In this document: in pieces, positions 43,501 to 54,532 of the stretch
Position numbering within the stretch: the stretch's first letter is position 1
Layout: each line of letters opens with the position of its first letter
DNA from: Campanula takesimana
Taxonomy: Eukaryota; Streptophyta; Magnoliopsida; Asterales; Campanulaceae
Direction of reading: 5' to 3'
Assembly (NCBI GenBank): GCA_026119855.1
Contig: JAOWBW010000303.1
Span: 124,001-188,000, forward strand
Length of the DNA stretch: 64,000 nt
Program-made: the position numbers and the translations under genes
Notes under the pieces: generated by a model
Databases searched by the model: none
The model's input: the letters and a program-made list of their open reading frames with translations, nothing else
Told to the model about the DNA's origin: nothing

Positions 43501-44361
43501 TTGATCATAGGAAACGACATTCCCGCACTACAGTCTGTAAAGACTTGGTTAGGAAAGTGTTTCTCTATGAAAGATATGGGAGAAGCCGCTTATATCCTTG
43601 GCATTAGGATCTATCGTGATAGATCCAAGAAATTGATTGGTTTAATTCAAGATACATATATTGACAAAGTTCTTAAGAGATTCTGCATGGAAAACTCTAA
43701 GAGAGGAAATTTGCCAGTAGGACATGGCATAACTCTAAGCAAGAATCAGTGGCCTAAGACAACTGATGAGCATAAGAGAATGATTGGGATTCCATATGCT
43801 TCCGCAATTGGATCAATCATGTATGCCATGATATGTACTAGACCCGATGTCTCGTATGCTTTAAGCATGACGAGTAGATACCAATCAAATCCTGGTGAAA
43901 ATCATTGGATTGCAGTCAAGACGATTCTTAAGTACTTGCGAAGGACTAAAGATTCGTTCTTGGTGTATGGAGGTGTGGAAAGTGATCTTGTTGTAAGTGG
44001 TTACACAGATGCAAGCTTCCAAACCGACAAGGATGATTTTAGATCGCAATCTGGATTTGTATTTGTGCTTAATGGAGGTGCTGTTAGCTGGAAGAGTTCT
44101 AAGCAAAGTACTGTCGCTGATTCTACAACGGAAGCTGAGTATATTGCTGCATCCGATGCTGCTAAAGAAGCTGTTTGGATCAAGAAGTTCATAACTGAAC
44201 TAGAGGTAGTTCCTAGCATTGCTGATCCAATAGACCTTTAGTGTGATAATATATGCAGAGTACCGACTGATGATAACATTGCCGACCCATTGACAAAGGG
44301 TCTTCCACAAGCAAAGCATGATGGTCATGTTAGGTCTATGGGTATTCGATACATTAATTAG
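40510..44361 (+). pseudogene. Copia Gag-Pol polyprotein, broken
   Basis: One frame from ATG 40510 carries Gag, with an in-frame TAG at 40903-40905 and continuation from 40906 in the same frame. Features in order are a CCHC knuckle (CFHCNEIGHWKRNC), protease DTGCGSH, integrase zinc motif HCRLGH...CESC, integrase core with TDVCGPM, FTDDFSRYG and SDRGGEY, RT with YVDDM, and RNase H with YTDAS and STTEAEYIA. A second stop (44239-44241) is followed in frame by CDN, then directly by VPTDDNIADPLTKGLPQ to 44359-44361. The roughly 35 residues copia proteins usually have between those points appear missing. The copy cannot make an intact polyprotein. Confidence 0.9.
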
Positions 44362-44370
44362 GCCTAGTGC

Positions 44371-44381
44371 AAGTGGGAGAT
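44371..44381 (+). promoter_or_regulatory. Polypurine tract of the copia element
   Basis: AAGTGGGAGAT immediately followed by TGTTGG, the typical plant copia PPT and LTR start. It sits 687 bp before the point where similarity to the 5' LTR begins. Confidence 0.75.
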
Positions 44382-45828
44382 TGTTGGTGTTGTATGCTCT
44401 AGGCACGTTTTGTAAAACGATTAATGTTATTTATATATTAAAGATATTGAATGTTTGATTATTCTATCATTTGCATGTTTATTATAATAATCCCCGTCCC
44501 TGATAATTATGATTAATTGTTAGTATAAGTTTAATGGATAATCATATGATGATTATGGTGTATGGGATACAATTAAACTTATGGGTATTTGTTGGAGACC
44601 AAATACTGGACTGACCCATATGAGATTTATGTCATGGTCACAATGTCATAATTAAGTCTCATATAGTTATATTACTGGAATCTTTAGACCTGAGATTATC
44701 ACAGTCTTCCACTCGATGAACATTACGTTTGACATATTCAAACGTTACCCCTAATCGGGTAGCTATAAAGAATGTGATTGGCGTAATCGGATTCATGTAG
44801 GGAAAGGTAATAAATCAAGAAGGGATTTGTTCCTCGTAAGAGAGAGATGTCAAGCTTTGGCCACTCGAAGAATGATGTTGATGAAATGCATGGCCGTGCT
44901 CAAATAAGATTTGTACTATCAATACATTCTGGATCGAGAAAGCATTGAACATTGTAAGTTGACCATTGACCATGGCTTACGTTCAATAGACATCGTGAAA
45001 CAAAGAGATTGTAATATGTTCTATAAAGGATTCACGAACTTATACAAGTTATATTAATTGGGTAGTCATGATGGCTTGCTAGAGTCCGCTCATGATTTAT
45101 GAGCACAAATGTGTTTGGGCTCATTGCCAACTTAATATAATCCTATGGGGTCACACACAAAAGGACGAATTGTTTAAAAGGCTAAAATCGGAATTCTGGT
45201 GGTGCTCGGCCGAGCACCTCATATGACTCGGCCGAGCATGGGAAATCAGAAGGTCAGATTTTCTGGAGCAAAGGTGCTCGGCCGAGCACCTTAAAGGACT
45301 CGGCCGAGCAGGCCCTGTTCGGGCCCAAAAACTGATTTCGTGTTGTGACGGGTTTTAACCTATTTCTCCTAAACGGTTTAGGACTAATAAGTATATAAAC
45401 CTCTAACAACGACCTAATCAGTATGTATTGATTCCATATCAATTAGATAGCCTCCGAGAGAGAGAAAAACAAGTTCTTCTTCTTCCTCAAGAACAAGAAC
45501 ATTGAATTTCCATATAGCCTTCAAAGTAGAAAGAGTTTCTATTGGGTCTAGCAATCCGGTTCAAGAATCGTTCTTGAAATTCGTTCGCGTGTGGATAAAC
45601 ATAGAGGGCGTTGGCATCAACTCCTTCAAAGTTCGTGATCCAAGTTTTGCGGTCGTTCCTACGTTCGTGATTCAAAGAAGAGCGAAGAACAAAGATTGAA
45701 GATCTCAGAATTTTAAAGCTCCGTCACGGTTAGTGTTCTAAATTCATCTCCATATTAATTTAATCATCGTGATCGGATCTAGGCTTTTTGGGTTTATTCC
45801 GCTGTGCATGTTTGCTCAAAACCCAACA
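44382..45828 (+). repeat. 3' LTR of the copia element (about 1447 bp if it starts at the PPT)
   Basis: The segment 45069-45828 is almost identical to the 5' LTR. The preceding 44382-45068 has no counterpart there but follows the PPT and begins TGTTG, the inverted partner of the terminal CAACA. I infer that 44382 is the true LTR start. If instead the LTR starts at 45069, no PPT is visible before it. Confidence 0.7.
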
Positions 45829-45833
45829 TGTTG

Positions 45834-47050
45834 TGGAGTATATCAATGCTGCATGGGTGTACAGCAATGCTGTTTCTCTGTAGGGTTAAGTTGTCTGCGT
45901 GTATATCGTGTTTTATGTAAGTGTTCAGGGTGTATCTCGTGTAAAGCCACACGATATAGTCTTTGTTTCTGGTAATTATCTCGTATGAACAATACACGAG
46001 ATATAATGTTTAATTTCGTGTGTTGTTCATACGAAATGTCTTACTAAATGTCGTGTATTTCCACACGACACACCATATCATAAAAAAAAAAAAATTATAA
46101 ATAAATGTGGTAGGTTATATGATATTGTATGATGTTGGTTCAATCTTATATGTAATCATTGTTTGTTTTCCAACTTATTATAACAAGAAACATATAATCT
46201 TGATTAACAAATATGATAATTTCAAATATATAATCTTGAGTAGTTGGTATTCCTCTAATGTACAACTTATCATTAACCTCGTTTGGCAAATCATCGAAAC
46301 AACTTAACTCGTTATATAACATGTTTAATTAACTCATTATATGTAATCTTGATTAGAAATATAACACCATAATTCATTAATTTAACATAGTATATGCACA
46401 TCATAACATCGTTTGTTAGTTGATAAATAAAGTGGTATCACTTTAACCTAATGAATGTGATATGTTATATATGATATTGTATGATGCGTTATAACATGTT
46501 TAATTACCTCTTTAAATATAATCTTGATTAGAAACATAACACCACAATCATTTGTTAGGTGATTATAAATAAAGTGGTATCACTTAAATGTGATAGGTTA
46601 TATGATATTGTATGATCCAATATGACGTTTGTTACTTGTCATGTCTAAGTGTATAAATTTTGCTCAATTAACAACACAATTCAATAATCTAACATAGCAT
46701 ATGCGTATCATTAACATCATGTTGCAAATCATCGAAGAACACCTTCATTTTGACATGTCGTATGCATATACACGAGCATAGTGCTTTATATCGTGTTCCT
46801 AAATACGATATGTGTGAAACGGCATGTCTTATAAAATCTGCACGACCTGTTTATATTCATTTCGTGTATGTTTGTACGACATAGTATAGTACAATTCGTA
46901 TAACTGAACACGACTGAACATTTTATACAATTGGTATATCTCGTGTGTTAATACACGACACAAAGCCTTCAAGTCGTCCTTTTGCACACGACACGCGAAG
47001 GGTAGTTTTGCCATTATTGGTGCCTTGTATGTAGTATGCCTTGTATATAG
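45834..47050. repeat. Right part of the interrupted TIR element, TCGTGT/ACACGA-rich
   Basis: Contains paired TATCTCGTGT...ACACGATA, TCGTATGAACAATACACGAG, ATTTCGTGTGTTGTTCATAC and, near the right end, TCTCGTGTGTTAATACACGA. It also contains AGTGGTATCACTT and TATATGATATTGTATGAT repeats (46100-46620) in direct orientation. Confidence 0.6.
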
Positions 47051-47382
47051 AATTTACCATACTCGTTCGAGGCGATTAGTCATATTTAAAAAAATTGCCC
47101 TTTTGGGGCCTTGGAAGTTGGACTATAAGAACCCTTGGCGACATATCAAACCCATAAAAAGCCCATCCGAGATCAAAATTCCACGGAAACCCACGCTCAC
47201 ACGTTACCCCTACCTGTCGGTATTATACCTAAAGGTATAAGACTAAAATAAGTATTTTTTTTCACAATTTTTTAGTTTTTTTAAAAAAATAAAAAAGAAA
47301 TTCTCATATTTTGTTAAGCAATTCACTCTTATACCCCAAATGTACAAGACTCAAATTATTCTTATACCAAGGTTTAAGAGTA

Positions 47383-47696
47383 TACTCCCTCCGTCCCATT
47401 TGAAGCTTCACCTTTTACACAAATGGGTGTCCCGTTGAAAACTTCATCCTTTCTTAAAATGGTAACAAATGTAGGCCCCACTTGTCATACTCACTCACTT
47501 CTTCATCTCACATACTTAAATTATGGGCCCACTTGTCATACTCACTAACTTTTCCCTCTCACATATTTAAATTGTAGGCCCCACTTGTCATATCAACTAA
47601 CTTTTTCTCTCTCACAACCCTTCTTACATTCACCATCTTTCTTAATTTTTGTGTCATCACCAATATAGTGAAGCTTCAAATGGGACGGAGGGAGTA
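47383..47696. mobile_element. Stowaway-like MITE
   Basis: Left end TA-CTCCCTCCGTCCCATTTGAA then GCTTCAC, right end GTGAAGCTTC then AAATGGGACGGAGGGAG-TA. The inverted repeats are near perfect over about 25 bp. The interior has three tandem GGCCCCACTTGTCATA(CT)-type repeats. Confidence 0.88.
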
Positions 47697-49478
47697 TGTT
47701 CACAATTTTTGTCATTTTCTAAGAAAAATGGTAAAATCCACCCAAATACCTAATGGTTAAGACTAGAATGACTTTTATACTTAGTTACAAGTGTAATTTG
47801 TTCCGTTTAAATTGTGAAAAAAAATAATACTTTTATAGCTAAATACTGTAAGTGTAAGACTGACGGGGAGGAAGCATGTGTTTTTATGGGATTTTGATAT
47901 GGATCTCTATGTATGTGTGAAATTTTTGATCACGTATGAGTTTTTATGGAAAAATGATCTCGCTGAGGAGGCCTCGTAGAATTCGTAGAATTATGCTTTT
48001 TTGGGTACTTTATTACTTTGAGACCCTTTAAGAATTCTAAGATTTTATAAAATTGCCTTTTATTATTAAAATATTTTATATGGTCACCTTTATGAGTACC
48101 CCATATGTGCATTTTAGAAAATTTCAAGTTCAATTTCACTTGCTAATTCCCGTAAACATATAATGATAGATATCGTAATTAATTTGTCAATTTTAAAAAA
48201 AGAATCTATTTTACGTTGCACGAATCATGATATGATTATAATAGCTAGCTTGATTTACTTAAAAACACATTCCTTACTCTGTAATGAATAACAAAGTGTG
48301 CCACTTATTGTTAAATAGAGAAAATATATACTATAATAAATCAGGATCTTTTCTCTTTTAGACATTTTAAGAATTCTTATTCATCCCAATTTTCTTAGCT
48401 TGGTAATTAAATTATAAGTTGGAACAAATTCAAATGTGATTTATTTATTCATGTAATTTTGTAAGTAAGAGTGAGTAATAAAATTAACACTAGAAAGAAC
48501 ATACTCCCCATGTCCGATGTCGCCATCTCCCACCTCCCACCTCCCCTCTCCCCCAAACTCTTTTCTCATCCGTAAGCACCAATCTCTCCCTTTCCTCCCC
48601 TAACCTCCCCATGTTCGTCCCTTTTTCTCCCTTACATGTCTGCCTCTCCTTCTCATGTTCGCATTTGATCTTTTGACAAAAACAATGTCAAACACTCATA
48701 TTTGGGTTCTAATTTTTATCTTTTATTTTAGAGTATATTGTTTAGTTTTTTTAATTGTTGGTGCTATGAGAGTTTTTTTTTTTTTTTTTTTTTTTGCTAA
48801 TTTTTTTCTTGATTTTGTGAAACTGGTGGTGGTGGCGGCGGCTAGATCTTGAGAAAAATGGTGGTGGTGGGGGATGGTGAGGTTGGGTAGAGAAAGAAAT
48901 TGTCAACCTCAATAACAAAATGACACTTATACCTTTCTCTTTTCAAAGAAAATACCCTCACATGACATGCACATAATTAATTATCGGTTGAACTACTAAG
49001 TCTGTCAGCTGTTAGGTGCAAAGTGAGATGGAATGTTGATTAAAGTGTTACTCTAAAACAAAATTCGATCAAAGGTGCAAATTTAATAATTCAGAGAATA
49101 AAAGTAGTATTTTGGTTTTTTAAAAAACGCCTAAATAATTAAATTTGAATTAGTTTAATTTATTTTAAAAGAAAAGTACTATACTGGTACAACGTGTCCG
49201 CTTCGGAATCTGAAAAAGGGTCAGGGGCGCTCTTGGTGTTTCGAACAGTGAGTACTATAAAAGGGCGAATCTGTAAATCCAGTCAACGGACGCGGCCCTT
49301 TACGTGTCATTCAACTAAAAGAAAAAAAAAACCAAACAAGAAAACAAAAAGGTCACCGTGGTGGGTGGGCTCGAGAGATAGAAGGAGTCGGCAACAGATT
49401 CCAACTAAAAATCTCCGCCGGAGGCACCCCCAAAGCCACACAAACAAACTTACCTTCCTCTCCATCAATCCAGCTTTC

Positions 49479-52400
49479 ATGGCGGCAGCAAGGTCTTCCT
49501 TGATCTTCCGCTTCACTGACCTTTCATTCAAGCCCATCCAATCTACTACTCCTTATTACCACCACCTCCTTATCCGCCCTTTACTTCCCTCAACCGCTTC
49601 CCTCTCCATCACTAATAACAACAAGAGACGTTCTCCGGCTGTCGTTACCTGTGTTATTTCCGGCGTCGACGGTGGCGGAGTGTCCGACGATTTTGTCTCA
49701 ACTAGTAGCAACTCTTTCTTCGACCAGGAATTCTCAGTGATTGCCGAGATGTTGAAGCGAATCGAGCCATTGGATACGTCCGTCATATCCAAGGGCGTTT
49801 CGGATTCTGCTAAGGATTCTATGAAACAAACTATCTCTACTATGCTAGGTTTGCTTCCATCGGATCAATTCTCTGTTACTGTTAGGGTTTCTAAACGTCC
49901 GCTTGATCGTTTGTTGGCTTCTTCCATTCTTACAGGGTATTTATTAGACTTTCTATTTAATTTGACACTGATTTTATTTATTTTGGTATATATTTCTAAA
50001 TTGTCCAATCGAAAGTGATTAGATTTGTGCACTCCTCAGGTATACTCTGTGGAATGCTGAGTACAGGATGTCTTTGATGAGGAATTTTGATTTGTCTCCG
50101 GATGCATTGAAAAGACCAATTTTTTGTGAGGAGAATGAGATTTCGGAAGATAAGTTGGGGAAGAGTGATGATAGGTGTGGTGAGGTTGGGATAGATTGTA
50201 ATGGGGAAGATTCGATGAAATTGAATCAACAAAGCAGTCTAGAGAATTTGTCTCCCGAAGCTTTGGAGTATGTTCGACAATTAGAATCAGAGTTATCTGC
50301 TGCGAAGGAGGTGACTTCTATGACCTCTCTTTCTCAATTTGCATCCTAGTTCAATTCCCAATACTATTAGATAAAATATGTGGTTGAATTGCTATTGCCT
50401 GAAAAAGTGATTGCTAATTGTCATGCATGTGTAATAAAACTCACATAAATCTCTCAAGAATCAAGAGTTGTTCGTCTTAAATTACTATTGATGATGAACT
50501 TTACTGGCAATATGGTCTACTCAACGAACATTCTGAATACACTTTCCTAGCTAGGGCTTCAAAACACGGGAATAGCCGCTGTTCAGTTAGAAGCGGTCCT
50601 AGGTTCACTGGTTTATGAACTTGTTTACAATTTTTTGAGCACGTAGGACCAGTTATTATCTCAGATGGGGCCACCTTATTTTAGAACTATCCTGATATGT
50701 AAGTGCTCTTTGAAGTCGGAGAAACCTGCGGAATTGGATTTATCGAAAGTAGGGATCATGGTGGAGTAGTGGACCAGTGTAAACTATTTCAAAGTCGATG
50801 TTCAGAATTTGCATAGAGACACTAATAATAAAGTTATCTTCGGCATCACATAATGAGCGGATCTGGAAAGAAAACACAGAAGTGCATATGAAAGGTATTC
50901 CCATCAAATTTAATACCCCCTCTGTCCTAGAGTAAGAGTCCTATTAGATATGTACGCTTATTGTTAGAACCCTAGTTTCTTAACTAAGAGTTTTGACAAA
51001 TAATTAAGAACTTAATATGGATTATCAAAAAGTATACTGGAAATCATCAAGCCATCCCAGGTCCACTATCTTCTCATGTCGAGATAACAGACCTTCAAAG
51101 ATAGCAGACCTTACTCCTTGCCAACTCATCTCTCAGTCAAAGTCAAACCTGACATAACACTGTTCACAAACTTTATTCCAGTCAAAGATTAATGACTGAC
51201 ATATGCATTTCCAAGATGTTGAAGACCGTTGGAACTCAAACGGATATAAAATGAAAACCTATAAAAGGAGCTCAACATTACTAAAGCCATATCTCTGTCT
51301 TGGCCATTTTTCATACAACTTGACAAAAGCTTTTAAGCAAACTCAAATTGTAAAAGCACACTTGATATTTATAAACCTGTGCTAAAATAGATAAGCAAAC
51401 ATAGATCTCACATAGCTACTTAAGAGCCATTTTAGAGGTCACCAAACCCTCACATTTGTGAAACCTTTTTCTTTTCTTTTTTTGTACTTTGCAACAAGTA
51501 CATAACTTAATTAGTGAGGCTAATTAGGTTTGAAAATTCTGAGGGAATTTTCTTGCAATTGATTGTAATTTCTTGACGAAGTATTATAGTGGATTGCTTC
51601 TTCACTGTTGAGGACAGTGAAGCGTGGATGTAGGAGAGTTGCTATACTCTGAACCACGTTACATCTTTGTGTTTGTGTCTCATTTACTCACACTTATTCA
51701 CCACATATCACTTATCATTTACTCATTTATTTCTTCTATTTATTTCATTATTATTCCGCTGCATAACTCAACACACACACACTACACATCAAGATAGTCG
51801 ACCTACTCTGCCAAGATAGTCGACCTCTTGTGAACTAACATCTACCTGTTTAAAGTGTATAAATAGAACAGGTTCTTTCACTTATTAAGGAAAAAAAGAG
51901 AGGAGTAATTAATACAAGTGGGTTGACTTGAGGGTATAATTGTCTGAAACCTATTCATTATGCAAGTGGGTAAAGGTAGGATGTTTTTTTTTTTTTTTTT
52001 TTTTTTTTTTGTAATTAAATAAGCATTACAAGGACAAAAGTGTCCAAGACACTATTCATCAATTGCCATTTTAGGAATGGAACTTTTATTTTGGACCTAC
52101 CAAAAAGGAAAGTAGGACTCTTACTCTGGGACGGAGGGAATATATAGATGTGCTATTACTTAACTAGTTAACTACCTTTGCTTGACTGCTCAGGTTTGAG
52201 TAACCCACAAAATCATTTCCTGAGGCGCAGTAGGACAGACATTTGGTCCTCGTGGCGAGCATTGAGGTCCGTAACGATATAGCCTAATGATATACTTATG
52301 TACTACTACAACAACAATAACAATAACAACCAAGTATTTTCCCAACATTATTTCGGACTGGTTTACATGAATTTTCGTAAGGACTCCTGACTGAAATCTA

Positions 52401-53804
52401 CTTATGCGTTATTGAGCCAAAACTCTCAGCCCAACTTCATTACCATACCGTACATGTCAATATAAGATTAAAACTTAGGGTTTAATGGTTTATACAGTTA
52501 GGGTTTCTGCTTGCATTTTCCCGTCTCGCCGCAGAGCTCCCAATCTGACGCAAAAATGGGGGAGTCTCTTTCACTCGCACACACCAACACGTTATCCAGT
52601 TTCAGGGCTGAATCAGGCTACTTACAACATAGGATAGCGAGGCCGCAAGCAGGCGACTGACCCCTCAGAGGTTGGTTTCTACAATGCCTTTATATTTTCT
52701 GGTACAATGGTTTGAGCGATATGGGTCATGTTCCTTAGCGACCTTGGCCAAAAACAAACCCGGTCCGTGACGTGAGACCCCCCTGGGGGAGAGAGGGGGG
52801 GGGGGGGTTCCCGGTCTTCATAGTCAGAAGTTTAAACTGGTTACCTTCTAGGCTGCTGACTTGTTGCAGAAGTTTGTAGGACCACGCAGAATGAGGTTTG
52901 GCCAGGCAACTTTTACTTCCAAGAACTGTATTACCTGCGTGTGTGATAGAAAGAAGCATGTGCCGCACATGACGTTACTTTGAACATAATGTTATTATGC
53001 GAGCAGTGAAAGTAAAATATTATTACAAGATTTCATCAGTGAAAAGTGAACTATAATACTCACTTTATCCCAAGAAAAGAGTTGCCTTTGACCAGTCAAG
53101 CTTTAAAGGATGTAGCTTTACAATTTACGTTGCTTTTACTTTCATAATAATTGCACTAAAATTATCTCCTCTTTTGGATATGTGAGTCCTTTTTTTGTGA
53201 CAGGCGAAAATGGTAAATGTGATTCTTTCTTGGAACGGTGGGAGTATTAAGTGTAGCTGATGATTTATTTTTTATTTGTTTTATTTTTAGGAGCTTCGTT
53301 TGCAAAGGCAAGAAAATCTTCAAATGGAACATGTAAGAGAAAGTAGTAATGATCTCTTGAAGTACTTGCGGACTCTTGATCCTGATATGGTAATACTTTA
53401 GCTTCAAGTATTTGTTTACTAATTCTTTCGTCCTGAAAATGATAGACTCACAAATTATTATAACAGGTGACAGAACTCTCTAGGCCCTCGTCTTTAGGGG
53501 TAGAGGAAGTCATTCAGCAACTTGTACAATGTACATCAAGGAGGTTTTTTAAGGAGGAAACTACATCTGATTTGATGGAAAACTCATCTATAGAAGACCA
53601 AGAAAACTACCAAAATGGGAATGGTGAATTTTGTGATACCATAGCCTCTCCTCGGGATTACCTAGCAAAGATGCTTTTCTGGTCAGTTTCCCTATTTTCT
53701 TTTCCTGTTTTTTTTTTCTTGCGTATGGTGGCCGTTCTGAATCGATTGTTATTTATGTTTTGCAATGATAGCATTAAAATTATGTGTGCTTGTGTGCCTA
53801 CGTC

Positions 53805-53861
<57 letters not shown>

Positions 53862-54532
53862 CAAAATTAAACTCGTAATAACAAAAAGAAAAACAGTAGC
53901 CACAATACCACCCGTGTATTGCTTTCTTATTTTTGGCTGTAGACCTGGTAGTATTTCCCAACCAAGCAATCCTTGTGTACTGTTCCATAACCGAGCAGCC
54001 TTAGCTCCATTCCTGCTTGATAGCTCGAGTCAAACTCGAGCATGATTTTTAACTAGATGCATTAGTTGGTGGTTTGAATAAGCTCAGTAGTCGCATAATG
54101 TTTGACAATTTATGTACAGTTTTCTTACTTTGGCCCCAACTAAAGCACAAACTGGGCTAGTTCATGAATTAATCAACTTGAGATCGAACCTGCTTTTTCA
54201 GATTAAGCTCAGAGTGAAAGTTAATGAGCCAATCACAAGTCTTAAATTTATTTCCCATTGATTACGAGTCTAGAAGAAATGTCCTGCATACACTAGACAC
54301 GACCTTTTCATCACCATGATTTCTGCTTGGCTTGTTTGTTTCTTACGCAGCTTCTATGACCTTTTCATCGCCATGAGTTCTGCTTGGCTTGTTTGTTTCT
54401 TACGCAGCTTCTATTTCGAATATAGTATAAAGTTGATCTCTTGTTTCTGTTCACAGGTGTATGCTATTGGGACATCATTTAAGAGGCTTGGAGACTCGAT
54501 TGCATCTAAGTTGCGCAGTCCGTTTATTGTGA
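49479..54532 (+). CDS. DUF760 family protein, probably plastid-targeted
   Basis: Five exons, 49479-49936, 50040-50310, 53291-53389, 53467-53681 and 54457-54532, give 372 residues with matching phases. The N-terminus (MAAARSSLIFRFTDLSFKPI) is rich in S, R and T, with a transit-peptide character up to about residue 55. DUF760 features are EMLKRIEPLDTSVI, LLPSDQF-VTV-VSKRPLDRLL, a SPRDYLAKMLFWCMLLGHHL region and RGLETRL. A coiled segment (LEYVRQLESELSAAKEELRL) lies near 230-260. The family is plant- and algal-specific and of unknown function; the SPRDYLAKLLFW motif recurs across members. The reading frame is open upstream of ATG 49479 but has no ATG. Intron 2 is 3.0 kb because of nested insertions. 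Confidence 0.88.
50962..51880. mobile_element. Solo LTR (919 bp), nested in a MITE
   Basis: It starts TGTTAGAACC and ends GGTTCTTTCA (TG...CA with 10-bp inverted termini). It is flanked by a perfect 5-bp duplication, CTTAT (50957-50961 and 51881-51885). A TATAAAAGGAGC box lies at about 51255-51266. A CATTATTATTCCGCTGCATAAC tract in the 3' part is typical of plant copia LTRs. No internal region is present, so it is the product of LTR-LTR recombination. Confidence 0.88.
51981..52009. repeat. T-homopolymer (about 29 bp)
   Basis: Uninterrupted T run inside the right half of the MITE. Its length is likely uncertain in any assembly. Confidence 0.85.
53057..53247. mobile_element. Stowaway-like MITE in DUF760 intron 2
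   Basis: Left end TA-CTCACTTTATCCCAAGAAAA, right end TTTCTTGGAACGGTGGGAG-TA. It ends 43 bp before exon 3, close to the branch-point region. Confidence 0.65.
53807..53858. repeat. (GT)n(GA)n compound microsatellite in DUF760 intron 4
   Basis: TGTGTGTGTGTGTG followed by about 19 GA units. Confidence 0.9.
54307..54414. repeat. Tandem duplication of about 54 bp in DUF760 intron 4
   Basis: TTCTGCTTGGCTTGTTTGTT then TCTTACGCAGCTTCTAT occurs twice in tandem (from about 54318 and 54372), preceded by CTTTTCATC(A/G)CCATGA. Copies differ at only a few bases. Each unit contains a potential acceptor (TTACGCAG), so it could create decoy splice sites. Confidence 0.85.

Larger units (their letters stand above)
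38257..45828 (+). mobile_element. Ty1/copia LTR retrotransposon, recently inserted, coding-defective
   Basis: The element is bounded by TGTTG on both sides (38252-38256 and 45829-45833), a perfect 5-bp target duplication. It has LTR, tRNA-Met primer site, a 1.5-kb leader, gag-pol, a polypurine tract and LTR. The copia order protease, integrase, reverse transcriptase, RNase H is seen. Over their shared 760 bp the LTRs differ at only three positions by my reading (all transitions), implying a young insertion. The 3' LTR appears longer than the 5' LTR (see findings). The coding frame has an in-frame stop in gag, a second stop, and a gap in the RNase H end. Confidence 0.93.
37534..47050. mobile_element. 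TIR transposon with ACAAGGCAT ends, interrupted by a copia element
   Basis: Left end CTATATACAAGGCAT, right end ATGCCTTGTATATAG, a perfect 15-bp inverted repeat. A second ACAAGGCA follows about 17 bp inward on both sides. ACCAAAACACCCTC and GGGTAGTTTTGCC extend the symmetry to about 50 bp. Without the retrotransposon the element is about 1.9 kb (37534-38256 plus 45834-47050). Both halves carry TCGTGT...ACACGA palindromes, which tie them together as one element. No transposase is visible. The superfamily and TSD are uncertain. Confidence 0.65.
37389..49478. other. 12-kb transposon-dominated interval between B12D and the DUF760 gene
   Basis: It consists of a TIR element with palindromes (37534-47050) split by a copia element (38257-45828), a MITE (47383-47696) and about 1.8 kb of AT-rich sequence (47700-49400) in which I see no gene. 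A T18 run lies near 48773-48795 and a C/T-rich stretch at 48508-48650. Confidence 0.75.
50914..52143. mobile_element. Stowaway-like MITE in DUF760 intron 2, split by a solo LTR
   Basis: Left end TA-CCCCCTCTGTCCTAGAGTAA then GAGTCC, right end GGACTCTTACTCTGGGACGG then AGGGAA-TA. Inside it resembles the TATGCACGCTTATTAAG type seen at 18029-18303. The interruption occurs in that CTTATT. Confidence 0.8.

Noticed and set aside
49194..49478. Upstream extension of the DUF760 frame
   Set aside because: It starts at a GTG without an ATG and has basic low-complexity composition. The first ATG at 49479 begins a transit-like peptide.
52220..52280. Possible tRNA-like segment
   Set aside because: No cloverleaf with a TTC-type T-loop and matched acceptor stem could be drawn.
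52735..52968. 77-codon minus-strand frame and adjacent G-run
   Set aside because: Low complexity from a G13 homopolymer in DUF760 intron 2; no domain.
53467..54045. 192-codon frame continuing past DUF760 exon 4
   Set aside because: Beyond 53681 it reads intron and a (GA)n microsatellite (RERERERE). The donor at 53682 and the exon 5 frame give the family's expected LLFWCMLLGH ending.
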